From the NCBI GenBank assembly GCA_014904845.1, contig MU119280.1, forward strand, positions 128,387-192,386: DNA of 64,000 nt, written 5' to 3'. The translations under genes and the position numbers were made by a program. The DNA is from Acephala macrosclerotiorum (lineage: Eukaryota; Ascomycota; Leotiomycetes; Helotiales; Mollisiaceae). Position 1 is the first letter of the stretch. Each line of letters opens with the position of its first letter. The notes below the pieces were generated by a model. The model made no database searches, was not told where the DNA came from, and saw only the letters and a list, made by a program, of their open reading frames with translations. Positions 24,001 through 36,622 of this stretch are shown here, in pieces.

Positions 24001-26029
24001 GCTCACAATTTAGGATCTCAATATCCTACAAGCGCGTGGACGGTCGGCTGCATCATAGACCTGCGCAGCGTTTAGAGATCCTCTGAGCCGATTCTTGAGT
24101 CTGACCGTCCCTTCAGTGGTTGTGCCATGATCGGACTTCGTCAAGGTGGCATAATTCTGAAAGTTCTAACTTTCAGTCCAGTTTTGGACTTACGGGATTC
24201 TATCAATTCTAGACCTTCTGAATCGCGTGCAGGAGAACGGATGACAAGCGAATTGTCAAAGTTGACATTAGGACCTGCTCATTCTTTCCACGAATCCGAT
24301 CCTCCTTTAATGTCCCGGAAGACAAACCGTGAGGGATAGATTTGAAATCAAGCTGGTTGACCGCTGCCAGATCAAGACCAGGTTCCTCAAAAGCCCCTAG
24401 AGCTTCGAGTCCAACGTGCATCCAGCTTTGGGACATTGTGCTTCTTGATTATATGGATACCTGCGCCTTTTTTCAAGGCATGCTTACAGTTCTCTGTTGG
24501 TTAAGATCTGCAGTAGTGCAGAGAAACCACCACTATATCGTTTCCTCGTAATTTGTGTGCTACCTCTTGCTCTGTCTAACCGCAGCTCCGATAGGCAATT
24601 TGTAAGATCCGGTGTAGGTGTTATTTTCGTAGCTGGGAGGTTCTCGTGCTCTGCTCTGTTGTTCTGCTATAAGAGTGGATGTAAGCTCCATTGCTTAGGC
24701 GCTGCTTGATGGTTATCAATTGTCTTGTGAGAGGCATAAATTGTAGACTGCAATGATTACGATCTTGTTTTCGCCGTGTTCAACTCCCGTACTGTCGGGG
24801 ACGTAGCAAAGGCGTGGCTTGAAGCCAGAGTGCGTTCTTGCTGTGTTTCGCGATAGAATGCTTCGAGTGGAGTTGAATGTGCTGAGAATATTATTTGAAT
24901 GTCGTTCAACAATCGGGGCAATGGGGGTCGAATATTTCTAGGAAAATTGGAAGCCCGATTTGTCGATGGATTTCTGTTATACTGTCAGTTAGGGCACGCT
25001 GGCGAGAGGGAGCCTAGCATTGGAAGCAAGCAGCCGTCTGCGAGATGATGAATCCGAGGCGTGCCCAGTTGCTTCGAGAAGAGGATAAGATCGTTAAGGT
25101 GGAGATGCAAGTGCTAGTGAGGTTGATGAAGAATTAAATTTGGCAAGGTTCTCTCTCGATCTCGTTGATGATAATCGATATACGATGTGAGCTTGTAGAA
25201 GAAATTTTGCTTCGCCAGAGCCTCGAGATTATCGAAAGCCACACTGTCACGAGCGCCTCTGCACCTACCGATTTAGATATGTTCTGAAGTTGTAAGTTTG
25301 CGCCTCGATCGCTCTTGCCCAAAAGGTTGTTGCGTGGTCGGTCTAAAATTTTGGCGAGAGTTGAAGGTCTACAAAACCCCCCATCTTGTCAACCTTTCTT
25401 TCTTTTCTCTACAACAGCACGTCTCCCCTCGATCTTTCTTACAGCACTTGTCTTCTGCCTCCAATACAGTTCCATACTTAGACTTGGAGCCGCGGACGAC
25501 TTTGATTTCACTCCAACCTACAGCTTGTTCCATCCATCTTCAGCCAACTTCGACTACTGATATTGACCTCGAATCAGTCACACGTCGATTTCCTCGAAGC
25601 AAACGCAACCCAGGCACTTCCACAACGGTGTTACCAAACGACACTTGAATTCACACGTTAAACGCATCCTGTAGGCAACAACCACTTTATTTCTTTCTCA
25701 TTAAGTGAGTCAACGCCATCTTCAAACCATACCATATCTCCAGTCCACCCCATCATTCACCTCACCTTCGCCCTGTTCCCCCATCAATTTCCCTCCTTCA
25801 TCCAGTCAGCTTCATCATCATCATCCATCTACAACACATCTTGGATCACCTTTAGTTTCACTTCTTCCACGCCCTTCCCCACCCACAATTCTCCAGTAGC
25901 CCCATCTGCAACAACATTGTTCTCATTCTCTCCTTCGTCGTCCTTGCCCTTATCTTCATACAATCGTACTAACTTCATTAGAGATCCCGCTCTATCCGGA
26001 GATCAACAGCTTTCTTGACCATCTGCAAA
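21094..26029. other. Five-kilobase gene-free region between divergent genes
   Basis: Separates the kinase (minus) and the Stc1-domain gene (plus). Many short frames occur on both strands, all overlapping, with Arg/Ser-rich composition and no recognisable motif. It contains a short GGCTG/GGAGGCT repeat at ~22665-22690 and a CT-rich tract at ~25380-26020 that is probably the 5' UTR/promoter of the next gene. A long non-coding or unrecognised transcript is possible but not shown. Confidence 0.5.
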
Positions 26030-27554
26030 ATGGGTTTCGCCGAGATCACATCAGAGAAGCGGAAAAACGTTCCGTTGCTCAATAGGTAAATTCCGATTCT
26101 GGTTGCCCGTGCCACAGGGACATCACGAACAATGCTGATTCAAGGCCAGATACCAGTGCCGCATTTGCAAGAAATGGAAGGAAGCGACCTGTTTCGCCAA
26201 TAAAGAGACGAATGGCTATAAGTCCAAGATTGCAATGGGCCACAAGGTCAACGGTAGCACTGCCCAGCTCCGCTGTCGCCTATGCGCCGGTGCTCAGCTT
26301 CATGAGCTACAATGTGGTGGTCCTTGTGGTACATGGAAGGAATTGGAGCAATTTTCCAAATCTGCCCGAATGGCTGGAGGATCTGGTTGGTGCCAAGCCT
26401 GTGTCCTCTGGAAGGAAGTAAGAAAAGCATCATCGTTGGGCAACAACAATTCACTGACCCTCCTTCAATAGGCATATGAGTCCGGTATCCCCGGTGCTGC
26501 ACCTCCAACAGGTGACATAGCTCCTGATGAGGATGTTGGACCGAGTCGCTCTTACTCGCATGCCAACGATAACGCATACCAATCTGACCCTGAGGCTGGA
26601 GGTAGCAGTGATGATGACTACCCTACCGTAAGTAAGCACTGATTCTCTAAAGTTAGCATGCTGATAAAGACCCAGTCTACCGCATCTGCTTGGGGCGCTT
26701 CTTTCGCTGAGCCTGTTACTTCGCACTATGCAACCCCAGTCCAACAAAGTGGCCCTTCTTCTGTTGTAGTTCGTCCATCTATCCCACCATCTACCATCGC
26801 TCGTCCTTCTGGTTCTTCATCAACTGCGTCTCGTCCCTCTGCCCCATCTTCCATTGTCGCTCGTCCCTCAGCCCCCCCAGTCACTGCGCCCAGGCTTTCT
26901 GGACCACCGTCCACTGTTGCTCGTCCCTCTGGCGCTGTCTCTTCAACCTCCCTTGGCGAAAGTATTACTGCTTCCACGGCAGCCATGAACCAAATGTCTA
27001 TTGGATCTCGTCCTTGGCCAAACCAAAATGGTCGTCCTGGTGCTGCACATCCTTTGAACAATACCAGTATACTGCCACCACACCTGCGAGGAAATTCGAG
27101 CGGCCCAAATCCCGCAAATGCTACTCCGCGTCAGGTTTTTGACACCAGGACTGTCTCTTCGGCTAGCAATCCCTATGAAGGAAGTCATACTGAAACAACT
27201 GACCAACTTAGTTGGGGTGCTATCGATACTAGGCGTCGAGCTCCGGGTCCCGCTCCTGCTCTCGGAACCTACAACGCCTGGGATGAAAATGGAGTTCCAC
27301 ATGTCCAGCAACGTGTCTTGTCTTCCGGCACTCCTTCTGAGACTGGCTCAACCATCACCGCGACCACTACCAGCCCAGCTGTGCGTCCTCCTCCTCCTCC
27401 TCCGGCTACTGCAAGAAACCCCAATTGGGCCAAGCCTTCCGGGTCTCGAAACTACCACCGCCAGGTTCAATACAATCCACTCGATCATCAAGCTAATCCT
27501 CAACGTAAGGTAGCTGATGATAGCGATGACGATGAGGACGCCGACGATATGTGA
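26030..27554 (+). CDS. Stc1-domain (LIM-like zinc-binding) protein
   Basis: Exons 26030-26085, 26150-26417, 26472-26627 and 26676-27554 give 452 residues. Residues ~20-107 contain CxxC-type zinc pairs in the order expected of the Stc1 domain: YQCRICKKWK, then CRLCAGAQLHELQC and CGTWKELEQFSK, and WCQACVLWKE. In fission yeast Stc1 bridges the Argonaute complex and the CLRC H3K9 methyltransferase complex in RNAi-guided heterochromatin; whether filamentous-fungal members keep that job is not settled. After the domain comes an acidic linker (SDDDYP), then a low-complexity tail with about six imperfect copies of a RPSxPxSTVA-like unit (~26770-26935) and an acidic C-terminus (DDSDDDEDADDM). Only the zinc domain supports the assignment; the tail is far longer than needed for it. 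Confidence 0.85.
26765..26940 (+). repeat. In-frame tandem repeat encoding RPSxPxSTVA units
   Basis: About six degenerate copies of a ~30-36 nt unit (CGTCCCTCTG-like core) inside the Stc1-domain gene. The copies differ by codon-level substitutions. Confidence 0.8.
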
Positions 27555-28985
27555 TGACTCTCTAGGGAACATCACATTTCATGGTGAGCACTGCTCTGCG
27601 AAAGAAGTTTCTGGTTATTGGGCAGCCCTCCTGACGCTGTTCCCGACTTTGTTCGTTGCTTATGGCTCCAGCAAGTGGCTTTCTTTCTTTCCTTCTTTTA
27701 GAGGTTCAGCAAGGTATAGGGCATTTGCAACTAAGTTCAGGCATCGGTCCAGTCTGCAATCTAGCTCTTCATATCATGGCGAGCTGGTAGGGGTGATGGT
27801 GTCATTGCCTATAAATTCCAAGCAAATTCGATCTTGATGTGGTTACGTTCTCATTATTCGGCACTCTACGTGGCTTGCTGTGTTCTACTTGCGGAGGATT
27901 TAGAGCAGCTATCACCCGGTCTTTATGGGTTTCTCGATCTGTCAATCAGATCAGAAGGGCGTAAGGTTGTTTTACAGCAGCTCCCTTCCTTTCCCGCTAC
28001 CCATACGGGAGAACAATATGCATGGCTTTATCGAAGACTTGCTTCCTTTCTTTTCTCGAATTGAACTGCAAGGCACTATCAGCAGTGCAGCACAACGGTA
28101 GCTAGCAGGGCATACATAGCATAGAATAATTGACGCTTTCTTTCCAGCGCACTTGGCCCTGGGTGATATGTAACTCTACACGCAAGGTCGTACTAAGTAA
28201 GATCGTGCCTGGCTTGATACTGCTGTTAGCCTAGCCGAGTGCTAACTAAAGACCTCTCCCTTCTAGCACATTTCCAGCACTAATCATACTAAGCACATAA
28301 ATAGCAAGGTTTCGTTCTGTGGCATCATGTGGCGAGGGCCGGGAGAAGATTCGATAGGTGTGTTCGAGGGATCGTATTTTCCGTACGGGCACTGGTGGCA
28401 GCGCACCTACACTTTGAAACGGATATCGAGGTGTGGGAGATCTCCAGCTGATGCTGACGTCGCTGCAGGCAGGCTATTTGGAACTTTTGGCCGTGCGATG
28501 ATGCAGTTTTTGGCACTAAAAGCTGCCTCGAATCGTTCCAGCAGACATCAATCGCACAGCCGACGGGGCTAAGAATGAAATAGTTTTGGTACGATGTCCA
28601 TCTTGGCATCTTCCATCATCGACAAGGACATCTGATATCTCACAGGGCCATGAGTTCGCAGGAGTAATGAACAGTAGTTCTAGTGGAGAGATGGGGGCGG
28701 AAGGCCGGCCCATAGCGACAGAATTGGATGCAGCTGTGTCGGGCGTCGATCTTGCCGAGTACATCAATTCAAACCTTCAATTCTATCCCCCATAAACATA
28801 CATACCAAATTCTACGTGCAACAAGAGTTTCCGCACTCCTTGTGCTGTCAAAGAGCTGCCATCAATCGACCCGTCATTTCCAGCAGAACAACCTCTGCGC
28901 GATCGACAGCCAGCAAACGAGTGCTCCTTATCACCTCATGTATTGATATTTTCAGCAACAGCCTCACTCGCACCCACACCACATC
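27555..28985. other. Intergenic region
   Basis: 3' region of the Stc1-domain gene and 5' region of the next gene. No supported coding sequence. Confidence 0.55.
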
Positions 28986-31064
28986 ATGACAGATTTCTAT
29001 GGCAGACCATTACGAAGCAATGGAGGGGCTGCACAGGCTGGCTATTTTGACGATCCCACAAGCTATTACGCCGCCGAACCTCGAGACAACGACCCCTCTC
29101 GCCGGGAAGATTCTTCCAACACCCCCAAACGATCACCATCAACAAAATACGACAAGATGGCCTCGACTGCAAGTCCATCGGCGCCAGAAGGTGTTTCGCC
29201 AGACTTGATAGCCGCAATCACAGAGAAGGTCAAGAAAGAACGTAGGTGACTCTTGTCCTGCCAACGTAGCCTTGTCCGCCATTAACCTATCCTACCAGTC
29301 CTGGAGCATTTCAAGCAAACAGGCAATCTCGAGGAACCAAGCAGAGCTCCTCCTATGCAACGAGACCCTTCGAACAAGTCGAGCTCTACATCGTCGCCTC
29401 CTCCAAATTCTCGCCGCGTCTACACACCACCGTCGCCTCAAGTTAAGCAGACGAATGCCGTGCCTCCGTCGACGGAGTCTATGAGGTCACCTCCTAGCAG
29501 CCCATTGGAGAAGGCTGGAGTGCGTTTCTCTGGTCGCGGATATAACACTCGGCCTACTCCAGGGGGTCGAACATACTCAACGATGGAATTGTCTACGATC
29601 GATCAGAAATGGAGAAGGTTATTCGAAAGTGATGGCACGCCGACCAAGCGACTTGGCGAGTTTCTGAGAGGTTTGGCAAATCACATAGTAGGTTTATAGG
29701 TCTGCTGCGGCGTCATTGTACGAAGACTAATTAAACATCAGATCGAGGACTTCGCGCCAAAGAAGAGCATCGTTGTAATGCCTTCGAAAATGGCAGAGTA
29801 TTATTCCAGCCATGCTCTAGACAACGAGGCCCAGCCACTGCTCAGTATGTTCAGAGCAGGAACGAATGAACACATATCTCGCTTGTATCAGGACCTTGGA
29901 TGCGAACATCACTTGATACAAGAAGATTCTCGCTCCCCGCCGGTTATTCCTGCACTCACGCCGGTTGGCTTTGCTCAGTGGATGACTATACAAATTTTGG
30001 CGTATCCGGACCAAGAGTCTAAACGGCTTGACAAAGTGGTTCTCGCAATGCCAATCGACGCGGATGGAGAACTGATCGATGGGAAGCCTGAGCGTCTTCC
30101 CAAGCAGATATCTCGATATCTGCTACCAGAAAAGACTGACTCTAAATCAAGGAAGCTGGTTGAAGAAGCCATCTTCAACTTTCTCGATGATCTTGGATCG
30201 GGGCCTAGGCGGAAGGCATCAATTACCAGTCCTCCCCTCAGTCGACACCCATCAACATCTCAATCACGGACTCGACCAGTACCAGTCGAGATCCATCAAG
30301 CCAAGACTTCCCCAACTTCGGCGAAGCCCAATCCTCTAGAGCGGGAACGCAAACCTTACTCTGGAACGCCAGCAGCCTCCGAATCTTCGATAAATGAAGA
30401 ACCAGTCAAGATCGAACGTGATCGAGCACCTTATACCGCCAAGGAAGGCAGTGGAAAGACGTACGCCGATCCTTCATCACGACTGGGACGTGCAAATTCT
30501 ACCACCACCCGCAATACCACAAGAACACAGCCTGAAAATACAGAACCTCGCCATCACAGGGCACCAAGCAATTCGGATCGATACATGCCACCTCGAGCAA
30601 GAGGTCGTCGAACCAGCAGTCCTCCACTAAAGAGCTTCAGCCAGTCTACCCCCAACGATATCCACAACTCCAAATATGGCCCTGATCCTTCCTCATCTTC
30701 ATCAAGCTTCACGAATCAGTCTCAGTCATTTAATCCTGGCTCCTATGGCTCCAACAGCTCGTTCCCTCCTCCACCTGGTCCACCCCCAGTTGATATACAC
30801 AGAAGGTCAAGGGACGAACGTGCATATCGCAGAGACACAGACGACGACGACCTAAGATTCGTAAACACAGGCGACTTCAACAGTCCCCGAGATGCAGAGA
30901 GGTTCGATCGCTATCAAGATCTCCGAAGCGGCGAAGCAGAGCGCTTCGATAGAATTTATGAACGGCCACTTGATCTCCGAGGCGCTCCTCCTGATGAATG
31001 GTACAGAGACAAAGGACCCTCGAGAGGAACTGAATACGAACCACCTTTTGGAAGACGATATTGA
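28986..31064 (+). CDS. DUF7514-type conserved fungal protein
   Basis: Exons 28986-29241, 29299-29687 and 29742-31064 join to 655 residues. Residues ~1-170 are Ser/Pro-rich. A folded domain at about 185-385 begins STIDQKWRRLFESDGTPTKR, continues with LGEFLRGLANHI-IEDFAPKKS and ends near FNFLDDLGSG; as I recall it, this matches the fungal DUF7514 family, which has no known function. The last ~270 residues are disordered and rich in Ser, Arg and Pro, ending with two copies of a DAERFDRY / EAERFDRI-type segment. No membrane segment or signal peptide is present. Start 28986 gives MTDFYGRPL; the splice joins keep the domain intact. Confidence 0.82.
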
Positions 31065-31750
31065 TAGAAACGAAAATACGCGAAGGAAACAAAATTTGGA
31101 GATTTGAATGATCGCTTTTTGATGAATGACGAATGATGAATGATGAATGATACCTAGATAAGCAAGCGATTTACTTTCTCATGCAAGGATACCAAGTCAG
31201 ATGCAGATACCACAGAGATACCAGAATCGTGTTTCCTTCTATTATTACACTTCAAGCGTTGTCGATTGCGTTTAGCGATCTTTTGATTCGATATTGTATT
31301 GCAGATTTGGGAGATTGGAATGGAGTTTTGAGGTTGATTCTGGGGGTGGAAATCGAGGACGAAAGGGGCGGGAGGGGCGGAGGAGATTTGCACTCTTGCT
31401 CAGACGTTGATAGTCATTTACGTTACGGAACGAGCACTGCGCAGGGGCAGGAGGAGGATGGGGATGAGGATGAGGAAGGACTTTCTTTCAAGTCACTCGC
31501 TGATGCGGAATGAAATGGGAGGGTTGTCATTGTACTCTATATATGTTCTATCCAAGAATCGACAATGATACAATCGAATGCTTGTAGGTGGAGATGTTGG
31601 ACTTTGACTTGACATGTTTGTTCCTTTCCATGTGAGAATTTCTCGGACATTGATGAAGTTTCATCGGATCTACCCCATGTCTTGACTCTGAGAATACCCG
31701 GACGGGTGTGTTCATTGCGCTATCCAAATCAGATCGAAATAAGCAGCTTT
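31065..31750. other. Intergenic region
   Basis: Includes a short imperfect GAATGATGAAT-type repeat at ~31105-31150. No supported gene. Confidence 0.55.
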
Positions 31751-32831
31751 CTACTCCAGATTTCTGCAATAAGACCTTTCCTTGCACGCTTCAAGACTCA
31801 AAGGCCATATCATAGATTTGCAACAGAAGCTCCGCCAAACAAGGCAGCGATACCGACACGATCCGTCTACTCGAGGAATCAGCTTCCTTACAATACCGCA
31901 AGGTAAGGCGGAGACTGCTGAGTTGAGACTTGACTCTGCGGATGTGAATTCGCCGGAAATTGAATCAAGGCCCGACTGTTCGGCAGCGTCCATAGTACTA
32001 GATAGAACCCAAGCCAGCCATTCAGGAGTAGTCCATTTAGGGGTAGGAATAGTTTCGGGTCCTGTTTGGCAAGCAGTTGGGCTCAAGGCACACTCGAAAG
32101 ATGATTCCTTAGAATACATCGAAGACTTGAAATATGAAGCTTCCGGCATGATTGAAAACATGACCGCATTCGTCGTTTGCTCTGATGCCCCCACCACAGT
32201 CACAATGAAGGAATCATATACTGATGCCAGCCAGACTATCCTGAGCTGATGTCCTTCCGGCGTAAATAAACCCAAGCTCCGACCACCTAACACCATCTAT
32301 GGTGCTCCAACTATCCCAATCGGTAGTTGTAGTAGGTATGGTGGGTGTTGGAGAGAAATCTGTAACACCATTGCTGACTTGATCCACAATAGCAGAAGCC
32401 ACGATCTTTTCTGAGAACTGTAGATAATCAATCTCATTGCCTAGAGCTAGGATGGCGAAGTCGTAGGCAGCATCTGGGGTTGCTGTGGACTCAACTGCTT
32501 CGACGTGGGACAGCTTTGAATAGAGGGGTGTAGCGAGAGAGGAGTATTCTTGGTAGAGAGATTGTAGGGCTACGAACTCGGCGGTGTTGGTAGCAAAGAC
32601 AAAGACGGTTGGTTGTGGGGGAACCTTGTCGACGGTTATTTGTAGAGATGGGAGGATGGTGACACTTTGTGTTGGGCTGAAGGACTGCGCAATTGTGAAG
32701 ATTGCCATCAGAGAGACGAGCAAGCCTGTAAGGTTGCGAATTTCTTGCACTTTGGAATGCGGAGGAGATGTTTGGAATGCGCAAGGAGGAAACACGCTTT
32801 GGAGAAGGCATTTCAATACGCTAAGTCTCAA
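31751..32831 (-). CDS. Hypothetical Ser/Thr-rich protein, gene model uncertain
   Basis: Two minus-strand frames, 32831-32214 and 32296-31751, can be joined by an intron around 32290-32220. A workable join takes ..WSTID to VYDSFIVTVVGAS with donor gtgtta and acceptor catcag. The upstream frame contains a hydrophobic run (LLVSLMAIFTIAQS) that could be a signal peptide or anchor if the true start lies in an upstream exon, then Ser/Thr/Pro-rich sequence (PTPTIPTTTTDWDSWST). No family was recognised. A plus-strand frame at 31782-32249 covers part of the same DNA and could be the real one. Its position beside two small secreted-protein genes on the same strand is suggestive only. Confidence 0.35.
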
Positions 32832-33020
32832 AGGTGATCACATAATATTAATTGAACAATCAGACGCAAAGTTCAGGACTTCATTCTCGGATAACTACTT
32901 TGCATAGACTACCGCAATTGACGAGATCCAGGCATCACGGAGCTGCGCCTAAGCAATTACCCATGGCCAGCTTCCCGTCGCAGACAATCCTTGATCAACG
33001 TGGTACTTGACGAGACCAGT

Positions 33021-33608
33021 CTACAAGTTCGCAAGGACAGCAGCTCCTCCGAAGAATACAGCAGCACCAATACCTCCAGTCTACAAAGCAAATTAGCATT
33101 GCCCTCAAGTTAAGATGTAGACAAGGGGAAGATCAACATGCCTGGAAAGCAGCACCAGCAGTACTAGTAGAGGTACGCGTGCTTGTCAGGGTCGAGGTCT
33201 CAGAAGCACCAGTACTAGTCGACGTAACAGAACCAGGGGTTGCAGTGGCGAACGAAGCTGTGACAGCGGAGACGTGGGAGATGAGTGAAGATTGGATAGA
33301 CAAAAGGCTGTTCTGAACCGAGGACAGGTAGGGGATATCGGTCGCAGTGCCGGTGAAGGTTGCAGAGAAAGCAGAGGCTTCAGAGGAGATGATATCGCCT
33401 TGGACGCTGGCTACTGAGATGATTGAGGCTAGGACTGAGTTCACGGACTGGACTACGGTGGCTTGGGTAGGGAGGGAGCCGATGTCGGCCTGCGTAGTTG
33501 TGTTAGATCGATTCAAAGCGCAAAGTGTAAATAATGATGAGGGAGTGCAGGACTTACGTTTGCGAGGGTAGCCATAAGGCCAGCGGCGATGAGGGCGTTG
33601 AATTGCAT
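33021..33608 (-). CDS. Small secreted Ser/Thr-rich protein A (tandem pair)
   Basis: Exons 33608-33558, 33489-33142 and 33080-33021 give 152 residues. Residues 1-18 (MQFNALIAAGLMATLANA) form a signal peptide. The middle is Ser/Ala/Thr-rich with an amphipathic pattern (SVNSVLASIISVASVQGDII), followed by a Thr/Ser tract (~100-128). The last exon encodes TGGIGAAVFFGGAAVLANL, a hydrophobic C-terminus resembling a GPI-attachment signal. The second intron uses a GC donor (CAG|gcatgt): the nearby GT donor would throw the last exon out of frame, and the paralogue at 33976-34474 confirms the intended frame. Likely a cell-surface or wall-associated protein; function unknown. Confidence 0.8.
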
Positions 33609-33975
33609 GTTTGCTGATTTTTGGTTTCTTGATTGTGGAGGTTGAGGAGTTGCGTTTGAGTTATTGAAGGAGAGGAGGCGAGCTTTGAATATTAAAGGCG
33701 GCTCGCGTTGATTGTCAAACGGGAAGGACGAAAGAGAGATCGAAAGGAAACTTCTTAAATTTCTGTCCCCGCAGGCTACGTCAGGGTCCGTAGCTTCGTC
33801 TCATCAAATCAGACTCCTAAGCCTCATCAATGCCTGTTCAAAGCCCGTCTATAATCCCAAGTACAGGCACACACAGAGAGAAGAGAGTCCATTGCCAACC
33901 TGGATACTCCATTCACCCTTAACCAAGCATTCCCTAACCTGTAACCTGTTCCTCGCCTCACCTTCCACCAATAAG
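33609..33975. other. Intergenic region between tandem paralogues
   Basis: 5' region of secreted protein A and 3' flank of secreted protein B; no further gene seen. Confidence 0.6.
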
Positions 33976-34474
33976 CTACAGATTCGCCGCGAACATAGCA
34001 GCTCCTCCAAAAAGTGCAGCACCAATAGCACCTGTCTATTCATGATCAGCCTGGCTCAACTCTGTCTCCAAGCGAAGCAAATACCTGCAAAGCAGCACCT
34101 CCGGCACTTGCACTCGTCCCAACTATTCCTGTTCCTGTAGCCGAAGCAACGGCCCCACTCGCCCTCGTGCTGACACTGCTTTCAATCGAACTTGCCTTAC
34201 TCGCAAGGGAAGCCGCAATCGAGGAAAATGGCGAAGTAGCTGTTGCTGTGAAGGCTGTGTATTCGCTGGATAGAGAGGAGTGGAGGGATGATGCGTCTGC
34301 GCTGAGGGACGAGAAGAGGGAGGATCCGGCGCCGTTGGCAGATGTGAAGGCAGCACCAATTGAGTCGAAGATATCGGCCTGGAGTGTTAGTGGGGTTGTA
34401 GAAGAGGGGAACGGAGGGGGACATACGGTTGCGAGGGAGGTTAGGGAGAGGATGAGGAGGTGTTTGAGTTGCAT
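33976..34474 (-). CDS. Small secreted Ser/Thr-rich protein B (tandem pair)
   Basis: Exons 34474-34427, 34378-34085 and 34035-33976 give 133 residues with the same three-exon layout and phases as its neighbour at 33021-33608. The signal peptide is MQLKHLLILSLTSLATA. The central part is Ser/Ala/Thr-rich (SSLFSSLSADASSLHSSLSS) but lacks the long Thr tract of copy A. The last exon encodes TGAIGAALFGGAAMFAANL, clearly homologous to TGGIGAAVFFGGAAVLANL and also exactly 60 nt. All introns are GT-AG here (gtatgt, gtattt). The two genes are a tandem duplicate. Probably a surface protein; no enzymatic motif was seen. Confidence 0.8.
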
Positions 34475-36622
34475 CTTTGCTAGCGTATGTACTGATTATT
34501 TGTGGAAAATTCTCGTTGTTGTGCGTTTAAGGGTTGAAGATGGAAATGGAGCTCAAGCTCAGTTGATTTAGAAGTGAACAATATGGGACGAACGAGAAGT
34601 GGCAGATGCTGTGAGTCCTATATAAGACGAAACCAAGAGGTTCAACCACGGACCACGTCACGGCCAGTGGCTGTGAGAGTCTTCATTCTCAAGATGTACA
34701 TTCATATCGAGCTTTGAACAAGGTCTGGAAAACTTGCAACACAATGACACGTCTGAAGGATTCCTAGATTCCTAGACCACTTTATTTGGAGAAGCTTCGC
34801 GCCAATTATCGAAGTTTTTGTTTATCTCAGCCCTGAGCTTGTCAGATGAGAGCTCAGAATTGCATGAAAGCGAAGTTATCCGCAATGATTGGCAGAGTAT
34901 CCGAGAATGTGAGTTTCCGAAAAGTCCGGGTCGTAGGCTCGCAGTCGAATACGGTGGGAGAAGACGAACCGTTCAAGGGTTGCAATTCTCGTACATTTGT
35001 ATATTTCGCCCATCTCAGAACATCGAGGTTATCCAAAAGTAAAGAAGGCCTCTTGGATGGCAAGGACCAGAGTAGCAGAGCAGTTATTCATGCATTCTAG
35101 CCATCGCCAATAGACCGACCCTTAAGAATGCAAGAAGAGAATTCCAAGTTTGAACATTTCATGTCTGCACCTCATCGAGATGAAACATGTCAATGATTGG
35201 AGGTCTTATTACTGATAGAGAAACATAATCTTCTTCCCGCCTCACATTTCATTTGATTGATTATCTCGACGGAACTTTGAAGGACCAAAATATAACTCAA
35301 AGGTCGCTTGACATTTTGAGAAGAACCTAACGACCCACTTTGAGAAGGAGCGCCTTTACTTCCTTCCTCTCTCGCATTTCTCGCATTAGCGCGACTATAA
35401 GCCCCCCCCCCCCCCTGCGGGGTGGATTATATTATTCATCTTCCCACTTTTTCTCCCGTCTTGGATCGACTTCGTCAAGTCAAATCTATCAACGAAATGC
35501 TTCCCGACTCAATGTGGTGCCTAGGTAAAGCAGTCGCAATAGCTGAGATGAGAGGCCAATATCAGACTGTCTGCTGCTAATTTGTGCAATGCAGTTTACC
35601 ACAGGATGGCATCGATTATGAGAGAAGTTTCCAGGTGATCGCGTTTTGACCTTTCGCATACAGGAGTACGGTTGACGCGGTCGCGATGTGAGTGAAGTTT
35701 GTCTTGGAGACACGTGATACGACGCCGGATATGGACTAGTCTAGTATAGACTAGCCTGTTTTCAAACCCTCTTCACTTTAAACGTCATTTTGCAGTGGAT
35801 CTTCGACTTCCCATCTATGACAGCAATGGCCACAACACCACATACGCCAATGATCGTCAGATCTGGAGGGCGCGACGACGACGACCTCCTTGCTCTCTTC
35901 GCCGTTATGCGAAGGATTCCAACCCTCATTTCCCATGTCTGATAGATGCGACACGGCACATTGACCCGAATGACGTAAATTTTCAGTATTCCTTGTTCAC
36001 GATCTCTTGGGAGCGTAGACAGTGATCTGTATGCTGTTTTGAGACTCTTATGTCCTCAATTGAACTTCGCTGAGAAAGGGAGTACATCTATGACATTTCT
36101 CAAGCGCGGGCTGGGGGATGCTAGGCTAGATACAGTTTGGCAAGTCGCTTTATAACGGCTCCTACTCTACGGTCCTAGAGTTCACGACCTCATACACGCT
36201 TGTGACTAGCGAATTCTTCCCGATGTCCCACAGAACGTCGTCTGGGGAAGCTCTAACGACCTGTCAAAAGCGGTAGCCATTCCTAAGTGGGGAAAGAGCC
36301 TCTTTTTCCTCCAATTACAACCCACAATACGGCGCCCTACACCCCACCTTCCCCAGTCTGAAGTCATCTCTATATGATTTTCATGGTACGCCTCCAAGCT
36401 GCAGTGACGATCGAGTATCACGAGGCAAGAAAAACAACCTGTTAGAGAACAATGGAGCCCACGAACTCTAGCTATAACTTGCTTCAATCCCAATCCCACA
36501 TTTCCCTTATTCTTTTGCTTCTTCATAAATTTTGATAATTGAATACTTTCCTACCTCCACCCGCCTCCGGTTTCTCGTCACGTACTTCTACCTTGATTAA
36601 AGATTCCTTGCACTCGGGTACA
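34475..36622. other. Gene-free region
   Basis: Over 2 kb of sequence upstream of the secreted-protein gene and the sugar-porter gene. Contains a poly-C run (35402-35417). Only short, unsupported open frames. Confidence 0.5.
35402..35417 (+). repeat. Poly-C homopolymer
   Basis: Sixteen consecutive C residues; the length may be affected by sequencing error. Confidence 0.9.
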
